Shown piece after piece: positions 45,207 through 53,644 of a stretch of DNA of 64,000 bases. The first letter of the stretch is position 1. The number at the start of each line of letters is the position of its first letter. The notes under the pieces were generated by a model. The model saw only the letters and a program-made list of their open reading frames with translations, was not told the origin of the DNA and did not search any database. This stretch comes from JANQEU01 sp965242805. GTDB lineage: Bacteria > Bacteroidota > Bacteroidia > Cytophagales > Cyclobacteriaceae. The position numbers and the translations under genes are program-made. The stretch is from positions 5,332,001 through 5,396,000 of the forward strand of contig CBDETD010000002.1 in the NCBI GenBank assembly GCA_965242805.1. The letters run 5' to 3'.

Positions 45207-45879
45207 AATATTTTATGTTTTTGTGATGGCGATCTTGGTGTTTGCCTTCTCATGCACTCAAAAACCAAAGCCTGAGGCTGAAGCGGCTTCTGAAGCCGAA
45301 CCTGTAGCTGGGCAACCGACTAGTGCTCCATCCGTATTAAATCCCAATTTTGCCACAGAAGACCAACTGATGGGAATAGAATTGATCGATGAGGTGGTCG
45401 GAGCGATGATCGTTGATAGCCGACCTTTGTTGAATGTTTCCGACTTCACAAAGATCCTTTTGGATAATCTCGATAGTGCTGAAGTGAAGGAAGTCTGTAA
45501 ATCGTTGTTCCTTCCGCTTAACTTAAATACTGCTACCAAAGAGGAGATCCTGATGGTACCCGGAGTTGGAGACAAAATGGCTCATGAATTCGAAGAGTAT
45601 CGTCCTTATAAGTCCATAGATCAATTCAGAAGGGAAATTGGCAAATACGTCAGTGACGACGAGGTAGCGGAATACGAGAAATACGTTTTTGTGCCTATTA
45701 ACCTAAATACTGGTTCCAAAGACGAGATATTATCGATCCCCGGAGTGGGAGATAAGATGCTTCACGAATTCGAAGAGTATCGACCTTACCAAAGCATGGA
45801 ACAATTTCGTCGCGAAATTGGTAAATATGTTGATGACAATGAATTATCAAGGCTCGAACGCTATGTTACTCTTGATTAA
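45199..45879 (+). CDS. ComEA-like helix-hairpin-helix lipoprotein
   Basis: 226 residues with lipobox ILVFAFS-C. The C-terminal 180 residues are three tandem units of exactly 60 residues. Units two and three are alike (LNLNTATKEEILMVPGVGDK and INLNTGSKDEILSIPGVGDK) and carry helix-hairpin-helix motifs. The first unit keeps the frame but not the PGVGDK hairpin. ComEA-type proteins bind DNA in the periplasm during uptake. Here the function could be DNA binding or protein binding; the overlapping membrane gene may be its partner. Confidence 0.85.
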   Translation: MNRIFYVFVMAILVFAFSCTQKPKPEAEAASEAEPVAGQPTSAPSVLNPNFATEDQLMGIELIDEVVGAMIVDSRPLLNVSDFTKILLDNLDSAEVKEVCKSLFLPLNLNTATKEEILMVPGVGDKMAHEFEEYRPYKSIDQFRREIGKYVSDDEVAEYEKYVFVPINLNTGSKDEILSIPGVGDKMLHEFEEYRPYQSMEQFRREIGKYVDDNELSRLERYVTLD

Positions 45880-45885
45880 AAATTA

Positions 45886-46452
45886 GTGCATCAAATAGAA
45901 CCATATTACCGATGGCTGGGGATGTATGATTCCAGTATGGATGATAGATCCCCATTCCATGGTAAGGAGTATAATTATGACCTGTATTCCGAAAACATTT
46001 ATGGTTACTTCATTGATCCCGGATGGGATTTTATGGGATCTGAAACGCTCTACATAAAGATCTTATATGCTGACTATCATGAGGGATTTGTCGTAATTGA
46101 ACTTATTGGGGAATGGAATGATGCGATAAATAACGACATCATGCATCTGAAGCGTAACATTGTCGAGCACTTCCTCATGGAGGGCATCAATAAGTTTGTA
46201 CTGATCGGGGAAAATATCCTCAACTTCCATGGCAGCGATGATTGCTACTATGAAGAATGGTTCGAAGAAGTAGGAGAGGGATGGATTGCGTGTGTCAACT
46301 TCAGGGATTTTGTCATTGAAGAAATGAACAAGTTCAATATCGACATGTACCTCAATATGGGAGGGAGCTTATCTCTTAATAACTGGAGAACCTTGACGCC
46401 ATCAAAATTCTACCTTCTGGTCAGTCAATTGATCCAGAGGCGTTTGTCTTGA
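45886..46452 (+). CDS. conserved protein of unknown function
   Basis: 188 residues from a GTG at 45886, six bases after the HhH gene. No signal peptide or membrane segment is seen. It is acidic and rich in Tyr and Trp (YYRWLGMYDSSMDDRSPFHG; YYEEWFEEVGEGWIACVNF), with an alternating alpha/beta pattern. I do not recognise a family. Its position makes it the third gene of the 44772 operon. It converges on the AraC-type gene with 6 bases between the stops. Confidence 0.72.
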   Translation: MHQIEPYYRWLGMYDSSMDDRSPFHGKEYNYDLYSENIYGYFIDPGWDFMGSETLYIKILYADYHEGFVVIELIGEWNDAINNDIMHLKRNIVEHFLMEGINKFVLIGENILNFHGSDDCYYEEWFEEVGEGWIACVNFRDFVIEEMNKFNIDMYLNMGGSLSLNNWRTLTPSKFYLLVSQLIQRRLS

Positions 46453-46458
46453 TGGGTA

Positions 46459-47433
46459 TTAAACCGTCACTGAGGCCTTCTGCCTGAATCGAATGGGAGT
46501 GGAATTGTGCTTTTTCTTCCAAACTCTAATGAAGTAGGGTTCCGTGGCATATCCAAGGTAATCAGTAATCTCCTTGACTGATTTTTTGGAATACATTAGT
46601 AGACGTTCGGCCTCTTTGATCTTAATATCATTTCTGTACGTCGTAATACTTTGGCCATAATGCTTTTTAAATAACCTGTTCAGATTCCTCTCACTCATGT
46701 TAAGTTCAGCTGCCAAATCCCTGACCTGTACTATTTCATGAATTCGATTTTGGAGGATCTGTTGCACTTCATATACGATGGGATGGAATTTATTATCAAA
46801 ATCCAGAAAAGTGTTTTTTTGATCAGCAATATCTTCACGGCGGACATTGATCACCATTTCTCTGGCCACGTGAGCTGCAAGAAGGGGATTATAATTTCTT
46901 TCCAGATATGTAAGACACATATCAATACCAGATGTCATACCTGCACTGGTGTATATATTGGAATCAATCGAGTACAGGCTTTTTTCTCTAAGTTTAACTT
47001 TTGGGAACTCAGATTTCATATAGTCAAAACATTTCCAATGCGTACTGCATAATTTCCGATCCATCAGTCCCATTTTCGCAAGAACTAATGATCCTGTACA
47101 AATGGAAATTACGGTACATCCATTCTTCCAGTTGTCGACAACAAATGATCTTGCTGATTCAATGAATTCGTCAAGCTGTCCATTTTTCAAATAGAGGAAA
47201 TCAACTCCAGGGACACATATAATATCAGTTGTCCGAACTCGGACCTTGTGCATTTCTGACACTTTGGTGAAGACATTGTGTTGCTCACTCTCAACTTTTG
47301 ATTTATTACTCACATAACATAAGTCAAACTTCTTTTCTGAGTATTCATTGGCTTCATAGAATACCTGGACAGGACAAGCAAGATCAAAAAGATGGACTTT
47401 TGGAAGAAGAATTGTGTAAACTGTTCTTATCAT
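46459..47433 (-). CDS. GlxA-type regulator: DJ-1/PfpI domain plus AraC HTH
   Basis: About 324 residues from the ATG at 47433. Residues 1-190 are a DJ-1/PfpI-like domain (LLPKVHLFDLACPVQVFYEA; TVISICTGSLVLAKMGL with the nucleophile-position Cys; TSAGMTSGIDMCLTYL). The C-terminal 100 residues are an AraC double HTH (VRDLAAELNMSERNLNRLFK; SVKEITDYLGYATEPYFIRV). Such regulators often activate nearby operons, and this one diverges from another DJ-1-domain gene. It probably controls that neighbour through the inverted repeat between them. Confidence 0.9.
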   Translation of the reverse strand: MIRTVYTILLPKVHLFDLACPVQVFYEANEYSEKKFDLCYVSNKSKVESEQHNVFTKVSEMHKVRVRTTDIICVPGVDFLYLKNGQLDEFIESARSFVVDNWKNGCTVISICTGSLVLAKMGLMDRKLCSTHWKCFDYMKSEFPKVKLREKSLYSIDSNIYTSAGMTSGIDMCLTYLERNYNPLLAAHVAREMVINVRREDIADQKNTFLDFDNKFHPIVYEVQQILQNRIHEIVQVRDLAAELNMSERNLNRLFKKHYGQSITTYRNDIKIKEAERLLMYSKKSVKEITDYLGYATEPYFIRVWKKKHNSTPIRFRQKASVTV

Positions 47434-47469
47434 TATCTTAATAAGACTATTTATTATCTTATTAAGATA
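47434..47469. promoter_or_regulatory. inverted repeat in the divergent DJ-1 intergenic region
   Basis: TATCTTAATAAG (47434-47445) and CTTATTAAGATA (47458-47469) are exact reverse complements separated by 12 bases, so their centres lie 24 bases apart. It begins at the base next to the regulator's start codon and lies 50 bases before the exported DJ-1 gene. It is a plausible operator for the AraC-type regulator. Confidence 0.55.
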
Positions 47470-47520
47470 AATATACACATCGATTTGATATTGGTCGTAC
47501 TTTCACCAAAAGGTCTTACT

Positions 47521-48618
47521 ATGAAAAGAATATTGATCATTTGCTTATTAACTGTCTTCGCCTATCAATCTACCGCGCAAGTTGAAAGTGAAATAGGTTT
47601 TGTTTGCCCACCTTGTGGATGTACTCAGGACGAAGAATTTAAAGATGTGCCTCATACATGCAGTGCTTGTGGTATGGTAAGTTTTGCAGCTTTCAAAGAG
47701 GGATATAAAGCTGAAAGGAAGCCGACTTCCAATGCCGTTGAAAAAACTGTGGCCATTTTGCTTTTTCCAGGTGTCCAGATAATTGATTACACTGGCCCAT
47801 ATGAAGTTTTTGGACAGGCAAATTGGGACGTATTTACGGTAGCCAAATCTGACGAAATAATTACTACCGCCATGGGTATGATGGTCAAACCACATCATAC
47901 TTTTCAAACTGCTCCGGATGCGGATTTTTTATTAGTTCCCGGTGGAAATGTTGGATCCGCTCTGAATGACAATGTCATAATGGATTGGGTGAAAAAGGAA
48001 GTAGGCCGGAAAGAACAAACGCTTTCGGTATGTAATGGAGCCTACATACTGGGTGATGCCGGTTTACTTGATAACATGAAAGCAACCACCTTTGCACCCC
48101 TTATTGAAGGGTTGAAGGATGTGGCACCAAAAGCTGAAGTCGTTAGTGATGAACGATATACTGATAATGGTAAGATCATCACTTCAGCAGGTTTATCAAG
48201 TGGGATTGATGCTGCGATTTATCTGGTAAGTAAATACCAGGGTGTAGGCAATGCCCAACGACTGGCCACTCACCTTGAATATGATTGGAGTCCCAACAAA
48301 GGATTCGTCAGGGCTTCCCTTGCTGACATGCATCTTGCTGGGTTCGGCAATTTCATTTCACAGTTTGATCGGGAATTACTGAAATATGAAGGTAACCAGG
48401 ATCAATGGACGGTTGAGTTATCCGTAGAAACGGAATTAAGCGTGGACCAGATCAAAAATGTATTTGCTTTTCAAGCTGAAAAAGGTATGGGATGGTCATC
48501 CGATGAAAATGGGAGTTGGAAATTCACTATTGACGAAGATCAATGGATTGCAATACTCAATATTCGGGAAAGCAGAGATTCGAAATTGATGAAATTTCAG
48601 GTTAAAAAAGAAATTTAG
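47521..48618 (+). CDS. exported DJ-1/PfpI protein with Cys-rich N-terminal motif
   Basis: About 365 residues from the ATG at 47521 (signal peptide LIICLLTVFAYQSTA-Q). Residues 29-50 carry five Cys and one His (C29, C32, C34, H45, C47, C50), a likely metal site. Residues about 75-260 are a DJ-1/PfpI domain with nucleophile C171 (LSVCNGAYILGDAGLLDN). The remainder (about 280-365) is an unrecognised alpha/beta tail. DJ-1 proteins are glyoxalases, chaperones, proteases or isonitrile hydratases; a periplasmic copy with a metal-binding head is unusual. It overlaps the end of the SprT-like gene by four bases. Confidence 0.85.
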   Translation: MKRILIICLLTVFAYQSTAQVESEIGFVCPPCGCTQDEEFKDVPHTCSACGMVSFAAFKEGYKAERKPTSNAVEKTVAILLFPGVQIIDYTGPYEVFGQANWDVFTVAKSDEIITTAMGMMVKPHHTFQTAPDADFLLVPGGNVGSALNDNVIMDWVKKEVGRKEQTLSVCNGAYILGDAGLLDNMKATTFAPLIEGLKDVAPKAEVVSDERYTDNGKIITSAGLSSGIDAAIYLVSKYQGVGNAQRLATHLEYDWSPNKGFVRASLADMHLAGFGNFISQFDRELLKYEGNQDQWTVELSVETELSVDQIKNVFAFQAEKGMGWSSDENGSWKFTIDEDQWIAILNIRESRDSKLMKFQVKKEI

Positions 48619-49226
48619 ACCTCTACTTTTCTGACCTCAGCCAATTGAGAAATAAGGTATTTTTTTCCGGAAGGAATCCGTGTGCAAACCATACGGGTTC
48701 TTCTTTTTTCTTCGTATTTGTAGGTATTCTTTTGAAATATAAAATGGTCACCGGGTTGAAGTTGCTTCAGTAAGACTTCTCCGTTTGGATGATTGAATTG
48801 TCTGAGTACCTGGAAAAGTATGGGATCTGAACAACTGCTTGCCTTTGGGTTTTGCAGATATTTCCCTAAACTCATTAATACCAATTCAGGGAATACTTCA
48901 GGATTCAATACTGGATCGCATACTCTCTTGAAATTGTGTTTCCACTCTCCTCCATGTGGCTTAACAGTTCGCCCAAACTCTTCATGTGTGACAAGATGAG
49001 CGACCTCATGTAAATAGGTGACCAGAAAAGCAAAAGGATTCAGATCATTGTTAACTGAGATCCTATGTTGTTTGTAAATCGGATCGAATCGATAGTCGCC
49101 AAGTTTTGTTAGTCTCGCTTTTTTAATCTTAAACTCAAATCCATAGTAATTATAGAGCTGTAGGCAGTAAGATGCTGCGGAAGGGGGAACAAAACGTTCA
49201 AAAACTCTTAGATAGGACTCGGACAA
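48615..49226 (-). CDS. SprT-like zinc metalloprotease domain protein
   Basis: 203 residues. The zinc-binding HEVAH lies at residues 73-77, and HGGEWK (H91) probably gives the third ligand. The layout matches bacterial SprT proteins, which are related to eukaryotic SPRTN. The role in bacteria is uncertain. It follows der by no more than a base, so the two are one transcription unit. Confidence 0.88.
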   Translation of the reverse strand: MSESYLRVFERFVPPSAASYCLQLYNYYGFEFKIKKARLTKLGDYRFDPIYKQHRISVNNDLNPFAFLVTYLHEVAHLVTHEEFGRTVKPHGGEWKHNFKRVCDPVLNPEVFPELVLMSLGKYLQNPKASSCSDPILFQVLRQFNHPNGEVLLKQLQPGDHFIFQKNTYKYEEKRRTRMVCTRIPSGKKYLISQLAEVRKVEV

Positions 49227-50537
49227 TTATTTTTTCCTTAATACCACACGAACAGATACACCCTCAAAGTTAAAATGTGATCGGATCTTATTTACAAGGA
49301 ATCGCTGGTAAGGTTCTTTGACGTCTTTTGGGTAGTTACAGAAAAAAGCGAACGTAGGGCTCTTGCTTGGTAATTGGGTGATGTATTTGATCTTGATGTA
49401 CTTTCCTCTCACTGCCGGCGGAGGAGTTCTTTCAATTTCAGGAAGTAGAGTATCATTAAGTTTTCGTGTTTGGATCCTTCGTTTTCTATTTTCGACGATT
49501 TCAGTTGCCTTCTCGATCGTTTTAAATATCCTTTGTTTGTCAGGGATGCTGGTGTAGATGACGGGAATATAAGATAGGGGACCAAGCTTATCAGCAATTT
49601 CCTTCGTTAACTTGTCGGCTGTTTTCGTGTCTTTCTCTATAAGATCCCACTTGTTCATCATGATCAGGCATCCTTTTCGGTATTTGTCAGCCAGTGCCAG
49701 AATATGCATATCCTGTGCTTCCAATCCCCTCGTTGCATCGATCATTACAACACATACATCACTGTCCTGTAGGGCCTGTATAGCTCGCAAAACGGAGTAG
49801 AATTCGATTCCTTCCTTGACTTTTGCCTTTTTTCGAATACCGGCGGTGTCTGTCAGAATGAAATCTTTTCCGTATAGCTTGTATCTGGTATCAATTGCAT
49901 CCCTTGTTGTTCCGGCAATATCGGTAACGATACTTCTCTCTTCTCCAAGCAGAACATTAAGAAACGAGGACTTACCGGCATTGGGTCTACCCAGAATAGC
50001 AATTCTTGGTGTACTGTCTTCTGAGTCAATCTCAGGATCGTCTTCGAAATGGTTTACAACTTCATCCAGAAGATCCCCTGTTCCGGAACCAGTCATGGAG
50101 GATACAGGGAAGATCTCACTTTCCATTCCAAGGGAATAAAACTCATTGGCATTGAGAGCCCTGTCACGATTATCAGATTTGTTTGCTACAAGGACCACAG
50201 GTTTTCCAATTTCTCTCAACACATTGGCAAAATCCTGATCAAGGGGATGTAACCCGGTGTCGACGTCGACCATAAAAAGAACTACAGTCGCTTCCTGAAG
50301 TGCCGACTTCACCTGCTTCCTAATTGCCTCTTCAAATATGTCCTCGGATCCTTCGACATATCCACCGGTATCGATCACTGTGAAATTTTTTCCATTCCAC
50401 TCTGAAACACCATAATGTCTATCACGGGTCACCCCGGACTCATCATCCATAATGGCTTTTTTACTTTCAATCAACCGGTTGAAGAGTGTTGATTTTCCTA
50501 CATTAGGACGGCCTACTATTGCGACAGTGTTGCTCAC
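49227..50537 (-). CDS. der: ribosome-assembly GTPase Der (EngA)
   Basis: About 436 residues from a GTG at 50537, which places SNTVAIVGRPNVGKSTL at the N-terminus as in other Der proteins; an ATG at 50579 would add 14 non-conserved residues. Two GTPase domains are present (GRPNVGKS with DTGGY, then GRPNAGKSSF with DTAGIRKKAKV, and NKWD), followed by a KH-like domain (TPPPAVRGKYIKIKYITQ). Der acts in 50S ribosome assembly. Confidence 0.95.
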   Translation of the reverse strand: MSNTVAIVGRPNVGKSTLFNRLIESKKAIMDDESGVTRDRHYGVSEWNGKNFTVIDTGGYVEGSEDIFEEAIRKQVKSALQEATVVLFMVDVDTGLHPLDQDFANVLREIGKPVVLVANKSDNRDRALNANEFYSLGMESEIFPVSSMTGSGTGDLLDEVVNHFEDDPEIDSEDSTPRIAILGRPNAGKSSFLNVLLGEERSIVTDIAGTTRDAIDTRYKLYGKDFILTDTAGIRKKAKVKEGIEFYSVLRAIQALQDSDVCVVMIDATRGLEAQDMHILALADKYRKGCLIMMNKWDLIEKDTKTADKLTKEIADKLGPLSYIPVIYTSIPDKQRIFKTIEKATEIVENRKRRIQTRKLNDTLLPEIERTPPPAVRGKYIKIKYITQLPSKSPTFAFFCNYPKDVKEPYQRFLVNKIRSHFNFEGVSVRVVLRKK

Positions 50538-50599
50538 TTTGTAATGATAAATTCGTGATGAGGGAGCAAAATTGATCAATTCTCATCAACATTCAATAT

Positions 50600-51526
50600 C
50601 TAATTTGAATAGCCAAATCTTTTTAGTGTCTTATCTTTCTTCCTCCAGTCCTTTTCCACTTTTACATAGGTCTCCAGGAAGATCTGTTTTTGGAAAAAGC
50701 TTTCCATGTCCATTCTTGATTCAATACCCACTTTTTTAAGAGATTCCCCTTTATGACCGATTAGTATTCCCTTCTGACTGTCTCTCTCAACATAGATGAT
50801 AGCCCTGATCCTTATGATCTTGTCTTCTTCTTTGAATTCCTCAATTTCAACCTCGCAACTGTAAGGGACTTCCTTTTTGTAGTTAAGAAATATCTTTTCT
50901 CTGACGATCTCCGCTGCAAAAAATCTTTCGGGTTTATCTGTCAAAGTGTCTTCAGGGAAGTAGGGTGGATGAACTGGGAGTAAATCCTTGATTTTGGAAA
51001 ATAGCTCGTCAGTATTTGTTCTCTTAATTGCTGATACGGGAATTATCTCGACATTTGGGAATAATTCATTCCAATATGTGATCTTGTCCTCTACCTGTGT
51101 TCCTTTTCCCAGATCAATTTTATTAACAATTAGTTTGGTGGGAATATCATAATTTACGATGTCACCCAATAAATTTGATGGGTCATATTTTTCACCAAGC
51201 TCTACCAAATAAAGAATGATATCAGCGTCTTGGAGCGAGGCCCTGACAAATTTCATCATGTTTTCTTGTAGCGGATATTGCGGATCGATCACACCGGGTG
51301 TATCACTGTAAATCATTTGGAAATCAGGACCGGTTAAAACTCCGAATATCCGATGCCGGGTTGTTTGGGCTTTGGAAGTAATAATTGACAATCGTTCCCC
51401 GACCAAAGCATTCATTAGTGTGGACTTACCAACATTCGGTTTTCCGAGGATACTGATGTAACCAGCCTTGAAATCAGAATTATCCTGTATTTTGGTCAAA
51501 AGCTTTATCGAATGAAATTGATGCAA
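50600..51526 (-). CDS. era: ribosome-assembly GTPase Era
   Basis: 308 residues from ATG 51526. The G-domain motifs are GKPNVGKSTL, SDTPGVID, NKID and SAI, followed by a KH domain (IYVERDSQKGILIGHKGESL). Era binds 16S rRNA in 30S maturation. The first 17 residues are not conserved, and a TTG at 51499 would start closer to the core; with the ATG start the gene overlaps the divergent SnoaL-like gene by 15 bases. It is followed by der on the same strand. Confidence 0.94.
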   Translation of the reverse strand: MHQFHSIKLLTKIQDNSDFKAGYISILGKPNVGKSTLMNALVGERLSIITSKAQTTRHRIFGVLTGPDFQMIYSDTPGVIDPQYPLQENMMKFVRASLQDADIILYLVELGEKYDPSNLLGDIVNYDIPTKLIVNKIDLGKGTQVEDKITYWNELFPNVEIIPVSAIKRTNTDELFSKIKDLLPVHPPYFPEDTLTDKPERFFAAEIVREKIFLNYKKEVPYSCEVEIEEFKEEDKIIRIRAIIYVERDSQKGILIGHKGESLKKVGIESRMDMESFFQKQIFLETYVKVEKDWRKKDKTLKRFGYSN

Positions 51527-51958
51527 AGATACTTTACAATAATGCTATGGTTTGGAGTATTTAACATTGCTTTTTCACAAGCAGAGGAAGTTGAAGCCAT
51601 AAAGGGAGAAGCCGAAAGGTTTTCCGCGTTTCTGGTCAATGGAGATCATCAAGGTCTGGTTTCCATTTACACAAGTGATGCCAAGATATTTCCAGGAAAT
51701 CGTTTGATCCTGGAGGGAGAGGAATTGGAGAATTATTGGAAACCAAATGACAATTCACAAACCATTTACCATAAGATCACTCCGGAGGAAGTAAAAATTT
51801 TCGGAAATGAGGCTTACGACTGGGGCTATTACGAGGGTAAATCCCAAAATTCGGATGGAAATGTCAGTTCATGGAAAGGTAAGTATGTGGTAGTTTGGAG
51901 GAAAGAAGAAGGTCAATGGAAAATGTACCTGGACATTTGGAACAGGGTTCGTGAATGA
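51512..51958 (+). CDS. exported SnoaL/DUF4440-like protein
   Basis: 148 residues, with an ATG at 51512 or, in the same frame, at 51521. A signal peptide ends near FNIAFS-Q. The mature part has the NTF2-like frame of DUF4440 (EAERFSAFLVNGDHQGLVSI, YTSDAKIFPGNRLI, WKGKYVVVWRKEEGQWKMYL). Such proteins are small cone-shaped folds that bind ligands or act as enzymes. The role here is unknown. It begins back to back with era and precedes the M20 amidohydrolase by 72 bases. Confidence 0.85.
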   Translation: MKLMQRYFTIMLWFGVFNIAFSQAEEVEAIKGEAERFSAFLVNGDHQGLVSIYTSDAKIFPGNRLILEGEELENYWKPNDNSQTIYHKITPEEVKIFGNEAYDWGYYEGKSQNSDGNVSSWKGKYVVVWRKEEGQWKMYLDIWNRVRE

Positions 51959-52030
51959 TCTTCTTTGGTATCAATCCCACGGAATTATCCGCTACATTTA
52001 CTTAATTCAACCAATAAACCATTAAGACCT

Positions 52031-53626
52031 ATGAAAAAGCCATTGTTCTCCATAATGCTTTCCGTGATAAGCTTCGTTGTTTTTTCACAATCTGATAATC
52101 TTGAAGCGCTCAAGAAAGAAGTCAGGGAGAAGGTTCAGTCAAAGGCAAAAATGGCTCAGGTAATGGTGGATAAGGTCTTCAGTTTTGCGGAGTTAGGGTT
52201 TCAGGAAATTGAGACATCCAACTATATCACGGGAATACTTGAAGAGAACGGATTCAAAATTGAACGTGGTATATCGGGTGTTCCAACAGCATGGTGGGCA
52301 ACCTGGGGATCAGGGAAACCCATAATAGCCGTGGGAAGTGATCTTGATTGTATCCCGAAAGCCTCTCAAAAACCAGGAGTAGCTTATCATGATCCAATTG
52401 TTGAAGGTGCCCCGGGGCATGGAGAGGGTCACAACTCTGGAGTTCCATTAAATGTCGTCGCGGTATTATCTGTCAAGGAGATCATGGAACGTGAAAACAT
52501 CCCAGGTACCTTGATCATGTGGCCTGGAGTTGCGGAAGAGCAACTTGGCACGAAAGCTTATTTCACCAGGGATGGATATTTTGATGACGTCGACCTTTGC
52601 ATCTTTACTCATGTCTCAAGCAACATGACCGTCTCATACGGTCCATCCCGAGGTACGGGCCTGATTTCTGTTGAGTACACTTTTGAAGGTGAATCAGCAC
52701 ATTCCGCAGGAGCACCATGGAGAGCAAGGAGTGCTGCGGATGCTGTCGAATTGATGAATATTGGGTGGCAATATGCCCGGGAACATATTCATCCATTGGG
52801 GAGGTCTCATTCTGTAATCAACAATGGTGGGGATCAACCAAATGTAGTTCCTTCCAAAGCGTCAATATGGTATTATTTCAGGGAAATCACATATCCTCAG
52901 ATCATGGAGGTGTACAATCGTGCTAATGAAATTGCTGAGGGAGCAGCCATGATGACCAGAACGAAAATGTCAAAGCGTATACTGGGAACGGCATGGCCGA
53001 GGCATTTTAATAAAGTTATTGCCCGTGAAATGTATGAGAACATACGGGAGGTAGGGCTTCCTGAATGGAGTGAGGAAGATCAGATGTTGGCCAAAGCTGT
53101 CCAAAGAGAAGTATACTCACCACGTGACACCACGGGGCTTGCAACTGAACTTGATACTATGAGACTGCCTGTTGTAGAACCGATCAGTGGGGGATCTGAC
53201 GATATTGGAGATATTTCATGGAAAGTTCCGACAGTTACTCTCAGATTTCCATCAAATATTCCTGGATTACAAGGACATCATTGGTCAAATGCAATAGCCA
53301 TGGCCACTCCAATTGCTCATAAAGGGGTGGTCGCCGGAGCACAGGTGGAAGCGATGACTATTCTGGATTTTTTGCTTAAACCTGAACTGGTCGAAGAGGC
53401 ATGGGAATACTTTAGGACCGAGCAACAATCAAAGCAAAAGTATATTCCTATGGTCACGGAATCTGATGATCCGGCAACTTATTTGAATGAAGATATCATG
53501 AAGACTTTTAGCCCGAGTTTAAAGCGATACTACTACGATGAATCAAGATATGATAGCTATCTGGAGCAACTTGGTATTGACTATCCTACGCTCAGGAAGG
53601 ATCAAGTCGAACGGATCAAGAATTAA
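52031..53626 (+). CDS. exported M20-family amidohydrolase (AbgB-like)
   Basis: About 531 residues from the ATG at 52031 (signal peptide LFSIMLSVISFVVFS-Q). M20 metal-site motifs are GSDLDCIPKASQ, GAPGHGEGHNSGV and WPGVAEEQLGTKAYF, with the dimerisation domain from about residue 215 (YTFEGESAHSAGAPWRARSA) and GGSDDIGDISW toward the end. The closest layout is p-aminobenzoyl-glutamate hydrolase subunit B and related amidohydrolases. Export suggests hydrolysis of an amide outside the cytoplasm. Substrate unknown. Confidence 0.9.
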   Translation: MKKPLFSIMLSVISFVVFSQSDNLEALKKEVREKVQSKAKMAQVMVDKVFSFAELGFQEIETSNYITGILEENGFKIERGISGVPTAWWATWGSGKPIIAVGSDLDCIPKASQKPGVAYHDPIVEGAPGHGEGHNSGVPLNVVAVLSVKEIMERENIPGTLIMWPGVAEEQLGTKAYFTRDGYFDDVDLCIFTHVSSNMTVSYGPSRGTGLISVEYTFEGESAHSAGAPWRARSAADAVELMNIGWQYAREHIHPLGRSHSVINNGGDQPNVVPSKASIWYYFREITYPQIMEVYNRANEIAEGAAMMTRTKMSKRILGTAWPRHFNKVIAREMYENIREVGLPEWSEEDQMLAKAVQREVYSPRDTTGLATELDTMRLPVVEPISGGSDDIGDISWKVPTVTLRFPSNIPGLQGHHWSNAIAMATPIAHKGVVAGAQVEAMTILDFLLKPELVEEAWEYFRTEQQSKQKYIPMVTESDDPATYLNEDIMKTFSPSLKRYYYDESRYDSYLEQLGIDYPTLRKDQVERIKN

Positions 53627-53644
53627 TCGAAATCAAATAAGCAA

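Noticed and set aside
47434..47469. A transcription terminator.
   Set aside because: It lies between divergent starts, has a 12-base AT-rich spacer and no GC stem; an operator is more likely.
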